From: a bacterium | Lineage (GTDB): Bacteria > Verrucomicrobiota > Verrucomicrobiia > Limisphaerales > J093 | NCBI GenBank assembly: GCA_021784265.1 | Contig: JAJXTA010000091.1 | Span: forward strand, 1-8,427 | Direction of reading: 5' to 3' | Length of the DNA: 8,427 nucleotides | Part shown: positions 1-6,288 of the stretch, one piece after another | Numbering within the stretch: position 1 is the stretch's first letter | Layout: each line of letters starts with the position of its first letter | Program-made: the position numbers and the translations under genes | The notes under the pieces: generated by a model | Told to the model about the DNA's origin: nothing | Databases searched by the model: none | The model's input: only the letters and a program-made list of their open reading frames with translations

Positions 1-423
1 GAAGGCGCGGATTTTGGCAGGGCACCGAATGGCGCGAGCCCGCCCGGACCGGCACCCCCCGGAACTTTTTTTTGGCGCGCGCTTAGGCGAGGATTTGGGC
101 GTCTCCGGCTCCGCGGCCTGGAGCCACGCGCCCGGTATCAGGTCATCGACCTGGACGCGCCCGCCCCCTCCACCCGCTCGGGTCGGGCACTCATGACGGA
201 GGGACTGGCCGTGACACTCCCGACCGCACCCGCGGCGAAGCTCGTGACCTACCAAAGGGTCCGCTGAGCCGCGCGGAACAGCCCCCCGATTGAGAGCTTG
301 CGCTTCCAGGTCGGCCGCCAGTTGGTTCAAGTGCGCAGAGTCCGATCCTGGGCGCCGGCCCGGTGGACCGGCCTTGAGGATGAACGGGCGGCGGAGGGCA
401 CACGGCCTTGCGGCCCAACCCAC
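1..423 (-). CDS. Doubtful partial reading frame running off left edge
   Basis: A minus-strand frame stays open from just after a TGA at 514-516 to the left edge (171 codons). The first usable start in it is a GTG at 421-423. The translation includes a passage that looks protein-like (HLNQLAADLEAQALNRGAV) and a lysine/proline-rich stretch near the edge (PKSSPKRAPKKSSGG), but also arginine-, glycine- and cysteine-rich parts typical of non-coding GC-rich DNA. Third-position GC looks lower, judged by eye, than in the real genes here. I recognise no family. It is the longest open frame in the first 700 bases and could be the 5' part of a real or decayed gene, or chance. Confidence 0.15.
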   Translation of the reverse strand, partial: MGWAARPCALRRPFILKAGPPGRRPGSDSAHLNQLAADLEAQALNRGAVPRGSADPLVGHELRRGCGRECHGQSLRHECPTRAGGGGGRVQVDDLIPGAWLQAAEPETPKSSPKRAPKKSSGGCRSGRARAIRCPAKIRAF

Positions 424-618
424 CGCGGATGGTCGTGTTGACAGCCTGCTTGGAACTCGTGCGGGAGCGGTGCATGGGCTCGCGCGGCATCCGCTCGACC
501 TCCTCGTCTCAGGTCACGGTCGTTCGCCTGGGCGCATGATGGTGGCCGACGCCCTTGTGGTCAACATGGTGCGGGTCGGCGGCGGCAGGAGGGCCCGAAC
601 GACTTAGCCGGTCCAGGA

Positions 619-663
619 GCAACGCGCGTGGTGGCCTCCCCCGAGGCCGAGTGCAACGCGCGT
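619..663. repeat. Hairpin flanked by self-complementary 11-bp repeats
   Basis: The 11-mer GCAACGCGCGT occurs at 619-629 and again at 653-663. Its core ACGCGCGT is its own reverse complement, so the two copies are both direct and inverted repeats. Between them GGCCTC (633-638) pairs with GAGGCC (643-648) across a CCCC loop. The whole could fold as a stem with an internal bulge. It lies about 40-70 nt downstream of the glycosidase stop on that gene's strand, so it may act as a 3' stem-loop. No T-run follows in either direction, so it is not a standard intrinsic terminator. Confidence 0.4.
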
Positions 664-700
664 TAGCAAAAGGCGGAGAAGCTGGGGCACGGCTCGCGGA

Positions 701-2488
701 TCACCGCCGATTACCGGGAGGCGAGTAATGCTTGCTCGCGTCGTCCAGCACGAGCACCCAGTCGAGCATCTCACCGTCATTCGGCGGGACGAACTCGCGT
801 TGACCGGTGTTGGGAAACACGCCGATGACCGTCGCCTGGCCACTGCGTGGATTGAACCACCACGCCTTGACCTGGGCCCCGGTAATCTTGTCCAGGTGGA
901 CCCTGAACCGACGGCCCACTGGCGCATAAACCAGGGCGTAGCTGCCGGCGGCATCGCGCGTGGCGACGAACCGATAGCGCCCCGCGCCGGGCACCGCCGT
1001 GGGCACGCGGTCGGTCACGATCACCGAATCGTCTGGCACCCGGTTCAGGTAGGGACGAGACTCCAGCAACCAGCGCGCGAATTGCATTTGCGCGGCGCCG
1101 GGCTGGTGGATCGCCTCGAACCAGGGCATGAGCGGATGGTTGATCGGGGTTCTGCCCGGCGCCCACATCTGCCAGACGGCGTGGTTGCCGTAAGTGTGGC
1201 CGCAGGCGCCGCTGAACAAATCCCAATACAGGGGCCGACGAACGTCCGCGGCGATGGAGTGACCGAGCCGGTCGGCATCGAACGAGAGCGGGTGGTCCTC
1301 GTAAAGCGGCTCGCCATCCAGCACCGGTTTGACGGGGGTCCGATCGTAATCCATACGCGTCTGGTCATAGTGGCCGGTGAGTTCCGCCGCGTGTCCATTC
1401 TGGCGCATATTGAAATCCAGCCAGTCCGCGTCAGGGAAGTATTGCCCTGACCCACTGCCGCCGGTGGGATGCAGCGTCATCAAGTGTGCACCGGCGTCAC
1501 CGGCGCGCAGACCCCGCGCCATCGCCTCGAGGATGGTCCGTTGCCTGTCGTTTTCCACTGGCCGGTCCCCGCCCAGAATCCAGATCAGGCCGGCGTCCTT
1601 GTACCGACGACCCAGCCACGCCCCGTAAGCCGCGGCGTTTTGGGGCGTGAAAACCTCCGGGCCAACACCCCACTTCTTGTTCCACTTGTCGCCCCACGTC
1701 GGCAACATGCCGAGGTAAAGACCGAGGGCATTAGCCCTAGCGACAACCCAGTCCACCTGCTCGAAATAGGCCTCGTTCGGCCGGGTGGGATCGTTCCCGA
1801 TCAACGGGCGCTGCCCGTAGGGATTGGGATCATTGAGTCCGTCGAGTTCCGCGAGTACCACGGCTTGGATCACCGTAAACCCCTTCTGCGCGCGGTCCTC
1901 CAGATAACGGGCGGCATCCGCGCGGTTGAGCCGGTGGAAGAGCTCCCACGCCGTGTCCGCGAGATAGAAGAAGGGCGCACCATCGGCGGCAACGAGGAAA
2001 CGGTGGTTGGCGCTGACGTACAACCGCGGCAGGGGCGCCGGCGCGGCGAACCACCGGGCGCTGCGCGGCTTCAGCGTTGGCTCGCCTCCGGCGGCGGCTC
2101 CGCTCACCGCCTGCCTCGCGAGACTCATGTCGGCGGTTCTGAATACCGCGGGTTTCCACCGGTCGCCGAGGGCGCCCGGCGTGACCCGGTGGGTGACGTC
2201 CACCTCGAGCGGGCGGTGGTACGGCTGCTGGGGTTGGACGAAAGGCGTGAACCGCGCCGTCTCGCCTGGCGGCAGCGCATTCGTGCCAAGGCTGGAACTG
2301 CTTTGCCTCGCCCCCCAGTCCTGGACCGAGAGGCCGAAGGTCGGCGGGGAGTTTCCCAGGTCCGAGCCGGTGACCGTCTGGGCGGAGCCGGTACGGATGC
2401 CCCATACCACGGCCAGCATGGCCAGCGCCAGCGGCGGAGGGATGGAGTGGCGGTCCCGGTTGCGGGGATGGTTCTTCATGCCAAGCAT
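701..2488 (-). CDS. Secreted apiosidase-like glycoside hydrolase (GH140/DUF4038)
   Basis: A 595-residue predicted exported glycosidase of the DUF4038 (apiosidase-like) family. The N-terminus is basic (KNHPRNRDR), then has a hydrophobic core (about 17-31) and a likely signal peptidase site after Ala36 (GSA-QTV). Residues 37-150 are an unassigned linker or small domain. The catalytic barrel starts near 157 ([20 protein letters not shown]). The family's acidic residues appear as D308 in LIWILGGD and E393 in LDGEPLYE, matching the Asp/Glu pair known for GH140 apiosidases. Residues about 504-583 look like the C-terminal 'collagen-binding' beta domain (Collagen_bind_2) usual in these proteins. Characterised GH140 enzymes release apiose from rhamnogalacturonan II; the substrate here is inferred from family only. 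Two ATG starts are possible, at 2488 and at 2479 (MKNHPRN). Neither has a Shine-Dalgarno, and the second fits the candidate promoter slightly better. The gene stands alone, with no other polysaccharide genes in the window. Confidence 0.88.
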   Translation of the reverse strand: MLGMKNHPRNRDRHSIPPPLALAMLAVVWGIRTGSAQTVTGSDLGNSPPTFGLSVQDWGARQSSSSLGTNALPPGETARFTPFVQPQQPYHRPLEVDVTHRVTPGALGDRWKPAVFRTADMSLARQAVSGAAAGGEPTLKPRSARWFAAPAPLPRLYVSANHRFLVAADGAPFFYLADTAWELFHRLNRADAARYLEDRAQKGFTVIQAVVLAELDGLNDPNPYGQRPLIGNDPTRPNEAYFEQVDWVVARANALGLYLGMLPTWGDKWNKKWGVGPEVFTPQNAAAYGAWLGRRYKDAGLIWILGGDRPVENDRQRTILEAMARGLRAGDAGAHLMTLHPTGGSGSGQYFPDADWLDFNMRQNGHAAELTGHYDQTRMDYDRTPVKPVLDGEPLYEDHPLSFDADRLGHSIAADVRRPLYWDLFSGACGHTYGNHAVWQMWAPGRTPINHPLMPWFEAIHQPGAAQMQFARWLLESRPYLNRVPDDSVIVTDRVPTAVPGAGRYRFVATRDAAGSYALVYAPVGRRFRVHLDKITGAQVKAWWFNPRSGQATVIGVFPNTGQREFVPPNDGEMLDWVLVLDDASKHYSPPGNRR

Positions 2489-2502
2489 GAGGTCATACGC
2501 CG

Positions 2503-2531
2503 ATTGTCTCTAGAACAGCCCCTCTGATCAA
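2503..2531 (-). promoter_or_regulatory. Candidate promoter of the glycosidase gene
   Basis: On the minus strand TTGATC (2526-2531) lies 17 nt before GACAAT (2503-2508). Each hexamer matches four of six bases of the sigma-70 -35 and -10 consensus. The predicted transcript would begin only a few bases before the ATG at 2488, giving a leader of about 7 nt, or about 16 nt to the ATG at 2479. The spacer contains GGGGCTGTTCT, which recurs upstream with one extra C. Predicted by eye only. Confidence 0.35.
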
Positions 2532-2570
2532 GGTGGGGATGTCGAAGAACAGGCCCCCGTCCCCTGTTCT
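2512..2570 (-). promoter_or_regulatory. Repeated GGGGC(C)TGTTCT motif and hairpin upstream of glycosidase
   Basis: GGGGCTGTTCT (minus strand, 2512-2522) sits inside the -35/-10 spacer. A near copy, GGGGCCTGTTCT (2546-2557), lies 34 bp upstream. The upstream copy is also one arm of an 8-bp perfect inverted repeat, AGAACAGG (2546-2553) with CCTGTTCT (2563-2570), with a 9-nt loop. A pair of like-oriented boxes, one between the promoter hexamers, is a common operator layout, so a repressor site is a reasonable guess. No regulator gene is present in the window. Confidence 0.3.
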
Positions 2571-2891
2571 GTCTGTCCCGGTCCTCGGCAGAGGGAACTC
2601 CACACGCCCGTGTTCTCGACCCCGTTTCACTCCGAGGCGGAAAGAGCTCCCCCGATGAGAACGAACGTGCGCGCCGCCAAGTCTGAAGCCAAGCAGGGAC
2701 CTGGCCTGGCCGTCCAGCCTGAGTCGGCCCGCCCCGACCGCCTCGCCGCATGGGACGGGCGGGCGAGGGTCGGTGGTGCGCCCGGGCACCTCGGCGGCCA
2801 AGAGGACGGATCACCGAGCCCAGGGACCACCCCATCCGCATGAGGAACGCGGAGGCTGGTTCCGCATGCTTTTCGATCGACGTTGGAGCAG
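2571..2891. other. Non-coding spacer between glycosidase and tRNA-Pro
   Basis: About 320 bases between the glycosidase upstream region and the stem-loop beyond the tRNA. Frames are open on both strands (for example 2476-2901 on minus, 2610-2843 on plus), but they give arginine/glycine/proline-rich translations with no recognisable family. No transposase, integrase or attachment-site duplication was found. I see nothing functional here. Confidence 0.5.
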
Positions 2892-2921
2892 CAGGCCCCA
2901 ATCGATCCCATCAGGGGCCTG
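2892..2921 (-). other. Stem-loop downstream of tRNA-Pro
   Basis: CAGGCCCC (2892-2899) and GGGGCCTG (2914-2921) form a perfect 8-bp stem with a 14-nt loop that itself contains the palindrome ATCGAT. It starts 26 nt beyond the tRNA 3' end in the direction of transcription, the right place for a terminator or a 3'-trailer structure. No T-run follows, so intrinsic termination is uncertain. Confidence 0.35.
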
Positions 2922-2946
2922 GCTGGGGCAATTCCCTGAGTTTAAA

Positions 2947-3023
2947 TGGTCGGGACGGTGAGATTTGAACTCACGACCTTCTGAACCCCATTCAGACGCG
3001 CTACCAAACTACGCTACGTCCCG
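2947..3023 (-). tRNA. tRNA-Pro, anticodon GGG
   Basis: A complete 77-nt cloverleaf with an encoded CCA end. The acceptor arms CGGGACG and CGTCCCG pair fully, followed by discriminator A and CCA. The C1-A73 type end is typical of bacterial proline tRNAs. The D arm is GCG/CGC. The anticodon stem is TCTGA/TCAGA around the loop ATGGGGT, so the anticodon is GGG (2987-2989) with G37 after it; it reads CCC and CCU codons. The T arm is GTGAG-TTCAAAT-CTCAC. It is transcribed in the same direction as its neighbours, 78 nt after the phosphatase stop, with its own candidate promoter. Confidence 0.97.
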
Positions 3024-3058
3024 GCCATCGCGCCCGGCTGGGCAGCCGAGCAGACAGC

Positions 3059-3087
3059 AGCCTAGCCCGGACCCAAGGACGTTTCAA
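3059..3087 (-). promoter_or_regulatory. Candidate promoter of tRNA-Pro
   Basis: On the minus strand TTGAAA (3082-3087; five of six -35 matches) lies exactly 17 nt before TAGGCT (3059-3064; three of six -10 matches). Transcription would start about 28 nt before the mature tRNA, a normal leader length for processing by RNase P. The hexamers lie inside the 8-bp inverted repeat that spans the end of the upstream gene. The -10 is weak, so confidence is limited. Confidence 0.35.
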
Positions 3088-3104
3088 CACTTTTCGCCGG
3101 GCTA
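3063..3104 (-). other. Inverted repeat spanning the phosphatase stop codon
   Basis: TAGCCCGG at 3063-3070 and its exact complement CCGGGCTA at 3097-3104 face each other across 26 nt. The 3097-3104 arm contains the TAG stop of the response-regulator phosphatase (3102-3104). No T-run follows on the minus strand. It may protect the 3' end of the mRNA, or be chance in GC-rich DNA. Confidence 0.25.
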
Positions 3105-4637
3105 AACCCCGAGCACTTTCACCACCACGGTCGTCAGATCGTCTAACTGCGCCGCCCCCTGGGCGAACGCCCGCACGGCGGCATGGAGGGCTTCGACGAT
3201 TTCCTGGGCCGAGCGGTGGCGATGGGCGCGCAAGGTGGCCAGCACCCGCTCGGTGCCAAAGAATTCGTTGTCGGGGGACATGGTTTCCTCGAACCCGTCG
3301 GTAAGCAGCACCACCGTGTGGCCAGGCTCCAGGGACACCGGTTCGGACTCGGGGTAGATGGTGTCCGGCCGGACGCCGAGGGGCACGCCGCCCCGCTTGA
3401 GGAGGTGCTTGACCTCTCCGGCGGCATCGAGCACGTAGCCCGGAGGGTGGCCGGCGTTGGCGTAAACCAGGGTCCGGTCCGCCGGGTCGAGCCGCGCCAG
3501 CAGCACGGTCACGAAGCGCTCGTTGCCCAAGTCCTCGGCCAAGACGCGATTGGCGCGGTTGAGGACGTCGCTGACGTGCTCCCGGTTGAGCGCCACGATG
3601 CGGAGGTAGGCTCGGGTTTCGGCCATCAAGAGCGCTGGTCCGATGCCATGCCCGGTGGCGTCGCCCACCACGATCCCGATCCCGTCGTGGAGCATGGGCA
3701 GGTAATCGAAGTAATCGCCGCCGGTCGCCTCGGCCGGATAGGAAACCCCGGCGAGGTCATAGCCGGTGACCGCCGGGGCGGCCTTGGGGAAGAGCCGTTG
3801 CTGGATGTCGCGCGCCACGCGGAACTGCTGTTCCCGGTCGCGCAGGGCCTGCTCGGCCTGCTTGCGCTCGGTGATGTCGCGGATGAAGGCGACGAACCAC
3901 CCCTGGCCCTTCATCTCGATATCGCTGAAGGCGATGTCGATGGGGAACAAGCGCCCGGACTTGTGTCGGCCGACGGTTTCACTGGTGTGGCGCTGACTCT
4001 TGGCCGCGCCAGGCTGCCAGGGGCAGTGCAGGCCGGCGGGCAGGTCGGCCGGCAACTCTTCCGGCTGCAAGACCAGGAAGCTCCGGCCGACCAGCTCGGC
4101 GGGGAGATAGCCGAACATCTCCTGCACGGCGGGGTTGACGAACCGGACATCACCCGCGGCGTCCATCAGGACGACCCCGTCCGGGGAGTTCTCCCACAGC
4201 AGGCGGTAACGCAGCTCGCTCTCCCGCAGGTTATGCTCCGCCTCGCGCCGAGCCGCGCGATTGGCGGCCTCGCGCAACTCCCGCTCGACAGCCGGGATCA
4301 GGCGGCCTAACTGGCCTTTGATGAGGTAATCGTGGGCGCCAGCCTTCATCGCGGCCACCGCCGTGGCCTCTCCGATGCCGCCGGAGACGATAAGGAACGG
4401 CAGGTCCAACCCCGTCTCTTGCAGCAGCCGCAGCGCCGCCGGGGCGTTGAACTGGGGCATTTCGTGGTCGGAGATGACGAGGTCCCAACTCTGCGTGGCC
4501 AAGGCCTCCCGCATCCCGCCCGCGGTGTCCACCCGTTTCCAGGTGACCTCGTAGCCGCCTTGCCGCAACAGGTTGACAAGCAAGGCAGCGTCGAACTCCA
4601 GATCTTCGATTAGCAACACGCGCAGCGACGGCTTCAT
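3102..4637 (-). CDS. Response regulator: receiver-PAS-SpoIIE (PP2C) phosphatase
   Basis: A 511-residue cytosolic signalling protein with three domains. Residues 4-122 are a receiver: acidic pocket E11/D12, phospho-acceptor D57 (LVISDHEMP), S85 and K107, all in place. A short coiled-coil linker (about 115-140) leads to a PAS domain (about 141-262) that ends in the usual DITERKQAEQAL segment and a second coiled linker. Residues about 290-510 are a SpoIIE/PP2C serine phosphatase with the metal-binding acidic motifs GGDYFD (D308), GDATGHG (D326), LLTDG (D447) and DD at 499-500. By family knowledge (RsbU/RssB-like proteins), phosphorylation of the receiver controls dephosphorylation of an anti-sigma-factor antagonist in a partner-switching pathway. 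No histidine kinase, antagonist or anti-sigma gene lies nearby, so partners are unknown. The start at 4637 puts the receiver's first strand at the N-terminus and has no Shine-Dalgarno. It follows the kinase gene by 92 nt in the same orientation. Confidence 0.93.
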   Translation of the reverse strand: MKPSLRVLLIEDLEFDAALLVNLLRQGGYEVTWKRVDTAGGMREALATQSWDLVISDHEMPQFNAPAALRLLQETGLDLPFLIVSGGIGEATAVAAMKAGAHDYLIKGQLGRLIPAVERELREAANRAARREAEHNLRESELRYRLLWENSPDGVVLMDAAGDVRFVNPAVQEMFGYLPAELVGRSFLVLQPEELPADLPAGLHCPWQPGAAKSQRHTSETVGRHKSGRLFPIDIAFSDIEMKGQGWFVAFIRDITERKQAEQALRDREQQFRVARDIQQRLFPKAAPAVTGYDLAGVSYPAEATGGDYFDYLPMLHDGIGIVVGDATGHGIGPALLMAETRAYLRIVALNREHVSDVLNRANRVLAEDLGNERFVTVLLARLDPADRTLVYANAGHPPGYVLDAAGEVKHLLKRGGVPLGVRPDTIYPESEPVSLEPGHTVVLLTDGFEETMSPDNEFFGTERVLATLRAHRHRSAQEIVEALHAAVRAFAQGAAQLDDLTTVVVKVLGV

Positions 4638-4714
4638 GACGACACCGTTGGTCTCGGGTCCAATCCGGGCCGCACTGTAGGGAGCCCGCCACGGCGACGC
4701 CAGCGCAATTGCCG

Positions 4715-4749
4715 CCGCCGGTCAGCGGGTCAGCGGGCGCCGCCGGCGG
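4715..4749 (-). other. Stem-loop with tandem octamer across the kinase stop
   Basis: CCGCCGG (4715-4721) pairs with CCGGCGG (4743-4749), bracketing a 21-nt loop that holds two back-to-back copies of TCAGCGGG (4722-4729 and 4730-4737). The kinase stop TGA (4730-4732 on the minus strand) lies inside the tandem repeat. The second copy supplies another TGA in a different frame. No T-run follows. The structure may mark the 3' end of the acetyltransferase-kinase transcript. Confidence 0.3.
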
Positions 4750-5656
4750 CTGAAGTCAAAAACGCCTCGACCGTGGCGCGATCGGGGATGCCCGCCTGTC
4801 CGCCCGGTTGGGTCGCCTTGAGGGCCGCCGCCGCCGCCGCGAAGCGGACGCAGCCGCTCGCGTCCACGCCGCGGGCCAGGGCCGAGGCATACGCGCCGTG
4901 GAACACATCGCCACACCCGGTCGTGTCCACCGGCGTGACAGGGAAGGCCGGTTGGTGACGGGTGCCTCCGTCGGCGAGGGCATAATAGCACCCCTCCTCG
5001 CCGACCGTGATAGCCACGACGGCCCGTCCCGGGCCCCCCAGGGCCGGCAACGCGGCCGCAGGGTCCCCGCACCCGGTCAGCCGCCGCGCGAATTCCGCCG
5101 ACACGATCAAATGGTCCACCAGGGCAAGCAGCTCCGCAAACCCCGCGACGTCGTCGCGCTCCAGATCGGCCACCACCGGAATGCCCGCCTCGCGGGCCAG
5201 CCGCGCGGCGCGCACCATGCCGGGGACCCCGAAATGATCGACCAACAACACCCGGCAGGCGCGAATGATATCGGCGGAGGGGGCGTCGTCCGCCGCCCCT
5301 TGCGAGCCGTTCAAATCGAAAAAGATGTTCCGCGTGCCGGTCTGCTCGTCCACGACGATGATCGAGGCCACCGGACGCGCGCCGGGGCGAAACACCCGCT
5401 CGGCGGTGTCGATCCCTTCCCGGGTGAAGGTCTCGAGCACAAAGCGAGACAACTCGTCCTCGCCTAAGGCGCCCGCGTAGGCGCAGCGCGCGCCGAGGCG
5501 GGCGGCGGCGACTAGGGCGGTGGCGGTGAGACCGCCGCAGTGCCGGGACCGGCGGCGGATCCGCGTCTTGGTGTCGGGCGGCGGGAAGCTCTCCACGTAG
5601 AGCAGATCATCGACCGCGACACAGCCCAGTCCGAGGACATCGCAGGCGGTGCTCAT
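4730..5656 (-). CDS. PfkB-family carbohydrate kinase (ribokinase-like)
   Basis: A 308-residue sugar kinase of the PfkB/ribokinase superfamily, normal length for the family. The first strand DVLGLGCVAVDDLLYV carries the substrate-side aspartate. The glycine pair sits at 41-42 (CGGLTATALVAAARLGA), followed by the AYAGALGEDELSR segment. The ATP/anion-hole signature is DTTGCGDVFHGAY (244-256), with D250 as the expected catalytic base; Cys248 replaces the more usual Ala. The phosphoryl acceptor cannot be read from sequence. The frame is open far upstream into the neighbouring gene, but the ATG at 5656 is chosen because it begins right at the first beta strand and overlaps the acetyltransferase stop as ATGA, which implies translational coupling. 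No Shine-Dalgarno is visible. The coupling suggests that the two enzymes work on one compound or in one repair or salvage step; that is inference. Confidence 0.88.
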   Translation of the reverse strand: MSTACDVLGLGCVAVDDLLYVESFPPPDTKTRIRRRSRHCGGLTATALVAAARLGARCAYAGALGEDELSRFVLETFTREGIDTAERVFRPGARPVASIIVVDEQTGTRNIFFDLNGSQGAADDAPSADIIRACRVLLVDHFGVPGMVRAARLAREAGIPVVADLERDDVAGFAELLALVDHLIVSAEFARRLTGCGDPAAALPALGGPGRAVVAITVGEEGCYYALADGGTRHQPAFPVTPVDTTGCGDVFHGAYASALARGVDASGCVRFAAAAAALKATQPGGQAGIPDRATVEAFLTSAAGGAR

Positions 5657-6204
5657 GGCGTAGCCGGCACAGAGGCCAAAGAAGGCGAGGCCGGCGCCGG
5701 CACCGGCAACACCCGCTCGAAGCAGGCCACGTCCAGCCACCGCCCGAACTTGAAGCCCACTTGGCGCAAAAGCCCGACCTGCTCGAACCCGAGACGCTGA
5801 TGCAAGCGGATGCTGGGAGCGTTCTCGGCGTCGATCAGGGCCAGGATGGCGCGCAACCCGCGGGCGCGCGCCGCCTCCACCAGCGGCCCCAGCAGGCGCG
5901 TGCCCAAACCGCACCCCCGATGCCGCGCGGCCACGTACACCGAGTTCTGGGCGGTGAACCGATAGCCCGCCCGATCATGAAACTGGAAGAGCGAACTCCA
6001 CCCCAGCACGGGGCCGCCGGGGCTGGCGGCCACCAGGACCGGCCAGTGGCCTTCTTGGTGATGGGCGAACCACAACGCCCGCTGCTCCATCGTCTGCGGC
6101 CGCTCGTCGTAGGTGGCGGTGGTCTCGAGCACCGCTTCGTTGTAGATCTGCAGAATGCCGGGCAAATCCCCCGGCAGGGCCGCGCGGATCTGGACGCTGT
6201 TCAT
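5653..6204 (-). CDS. GNAT N-acetyltransferase, phosphinothricin/methionine-sulfoximine type
   Basis: A 183-residue acetyl-CoA-dependent N-acetyltransferase. The N-terminal half has IRAALPGDLPGILQIYNEAV and TTATYDERPQTMEQR, as in PAT/MddA/YncA-type enzymes. The acetyl-CoA loop is SVYVAARHRGCGLGTRLL (R96-G97-C98-G99-L100-G101). The C-terminal part, SIRLHQRLGFEQVG with H135 and then QVGFKFGRWLDVACFER, is diagnostic of the subfamily. The position before NSVYV, usually glutamate and proposed as a catalytic base in BAR-type enzymes, is Gln87 here. After ACFERVL a 17-residue proline/alanine-rich tail continues to the stop. Family members acetylate methionine sulfoximine, methionine sulfone, phosphinothricin or related amino compounds. 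The ATG at 6204 is preferred; a TTG at 6222 would add six residues. Neither has a Shine-Dalgarno. The stop overlaps the kinase start by four bases. Confidence 0.88.
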   Translation of the reverse strand: MNSVQIRAALPGDLPGILQIYNEAVLETTATYDERPQTMEQRALWFAHHQEGHWPVLVAASPGGPVLGWSSLFQFHDRAGYRFTAQNSVYVAARHRGCGLGTRLLGPLVEAARARGLRAILALIDAENAPSIRLHQRLGFEQVGLLRQVGFKFGRWLDVACFERVLPVPAPASPSLASVPATP

Positions 6205-6255
6205 GGTGGCGGGAGTTATCAAAGCATCTTCTGATGAAAGAAAGCGGAAAATGTT

Positions 6256-6283
6256 CGGGCGGGCCCGCGCCGGGAACCGCCCG
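6256..6283 (-). terminator. Strong hairpin after ribH, possible terminator or attenuator
   Basis: CGGGCGG (6256-6262) pairs with CCGCCCG (6277-6283). Inside, CCCG (6264-6267) pairs with CGGG (6271-6274), leaving only a CGC loop and a small internal bulge. On the minus strand it starts six nt after the ribH stop codon and is followed by AACATTTTCC. The T-run of four is short, so termination may be partial. It separates the rib pair from the acetyltransferase-kinase pair and argues that these may be distinct transcripts or differ in level. Confidence 0.45.
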
Positions 6284-6288
6284 GCGGC

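Larger units (their letters stand above)
1..700. other. Gene-poor region downstream of the glycosidase
   Basis: About 700 bases lie beyond the glycosidase stop with no recognisable gene on either strand. Several short frames exist (for example 290-607 on plus, 191-490 on minus), but their translations are arginine-, serine- and proline-rich and match no family I know. The stretch contains an eight-T run at 66-73, a hairpin with flanking repeats at 619-663, and a doubtful open frame leaving the window on the left. It could be a diverged spacer or the remains of a lost gene. Confidence 0.5.

Noticed and set aside
46..73. Intrinsic terminator ending in eight Ts (plus strand)
   Set aside because: The T-run at 66-73 is clear, but the only stem before it is CCGG/CCGG with a poor loop, and no plus-strand gene is seen to its left.
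1469..2527. 352-codon plus-strand frame opposite the glycosidase
   Set aside because: It is antisense to a gene with clear catalytic motifs, and its translation is rich in Arg/Gly/Pro/Val with no family signature. Long antisense frames are expected in GC-rich coding DNA.
2892..3023. Integrated element or attachment site at the tRNA-Pro gene
   Set aside because: No integrase and no second copy of the tRNA 3' end were seen in the window. The downstream spacer contains only a stem-loop and non-coding sequence.
3183..4310. 375-codon plus-strand frame opposite the receiver-PAS-SpoIIE gene
   Set aside because: A mirror of a confidently identified gene, with His/Gln/Val/Gly-rich low-information sequence and no recognisable domain.
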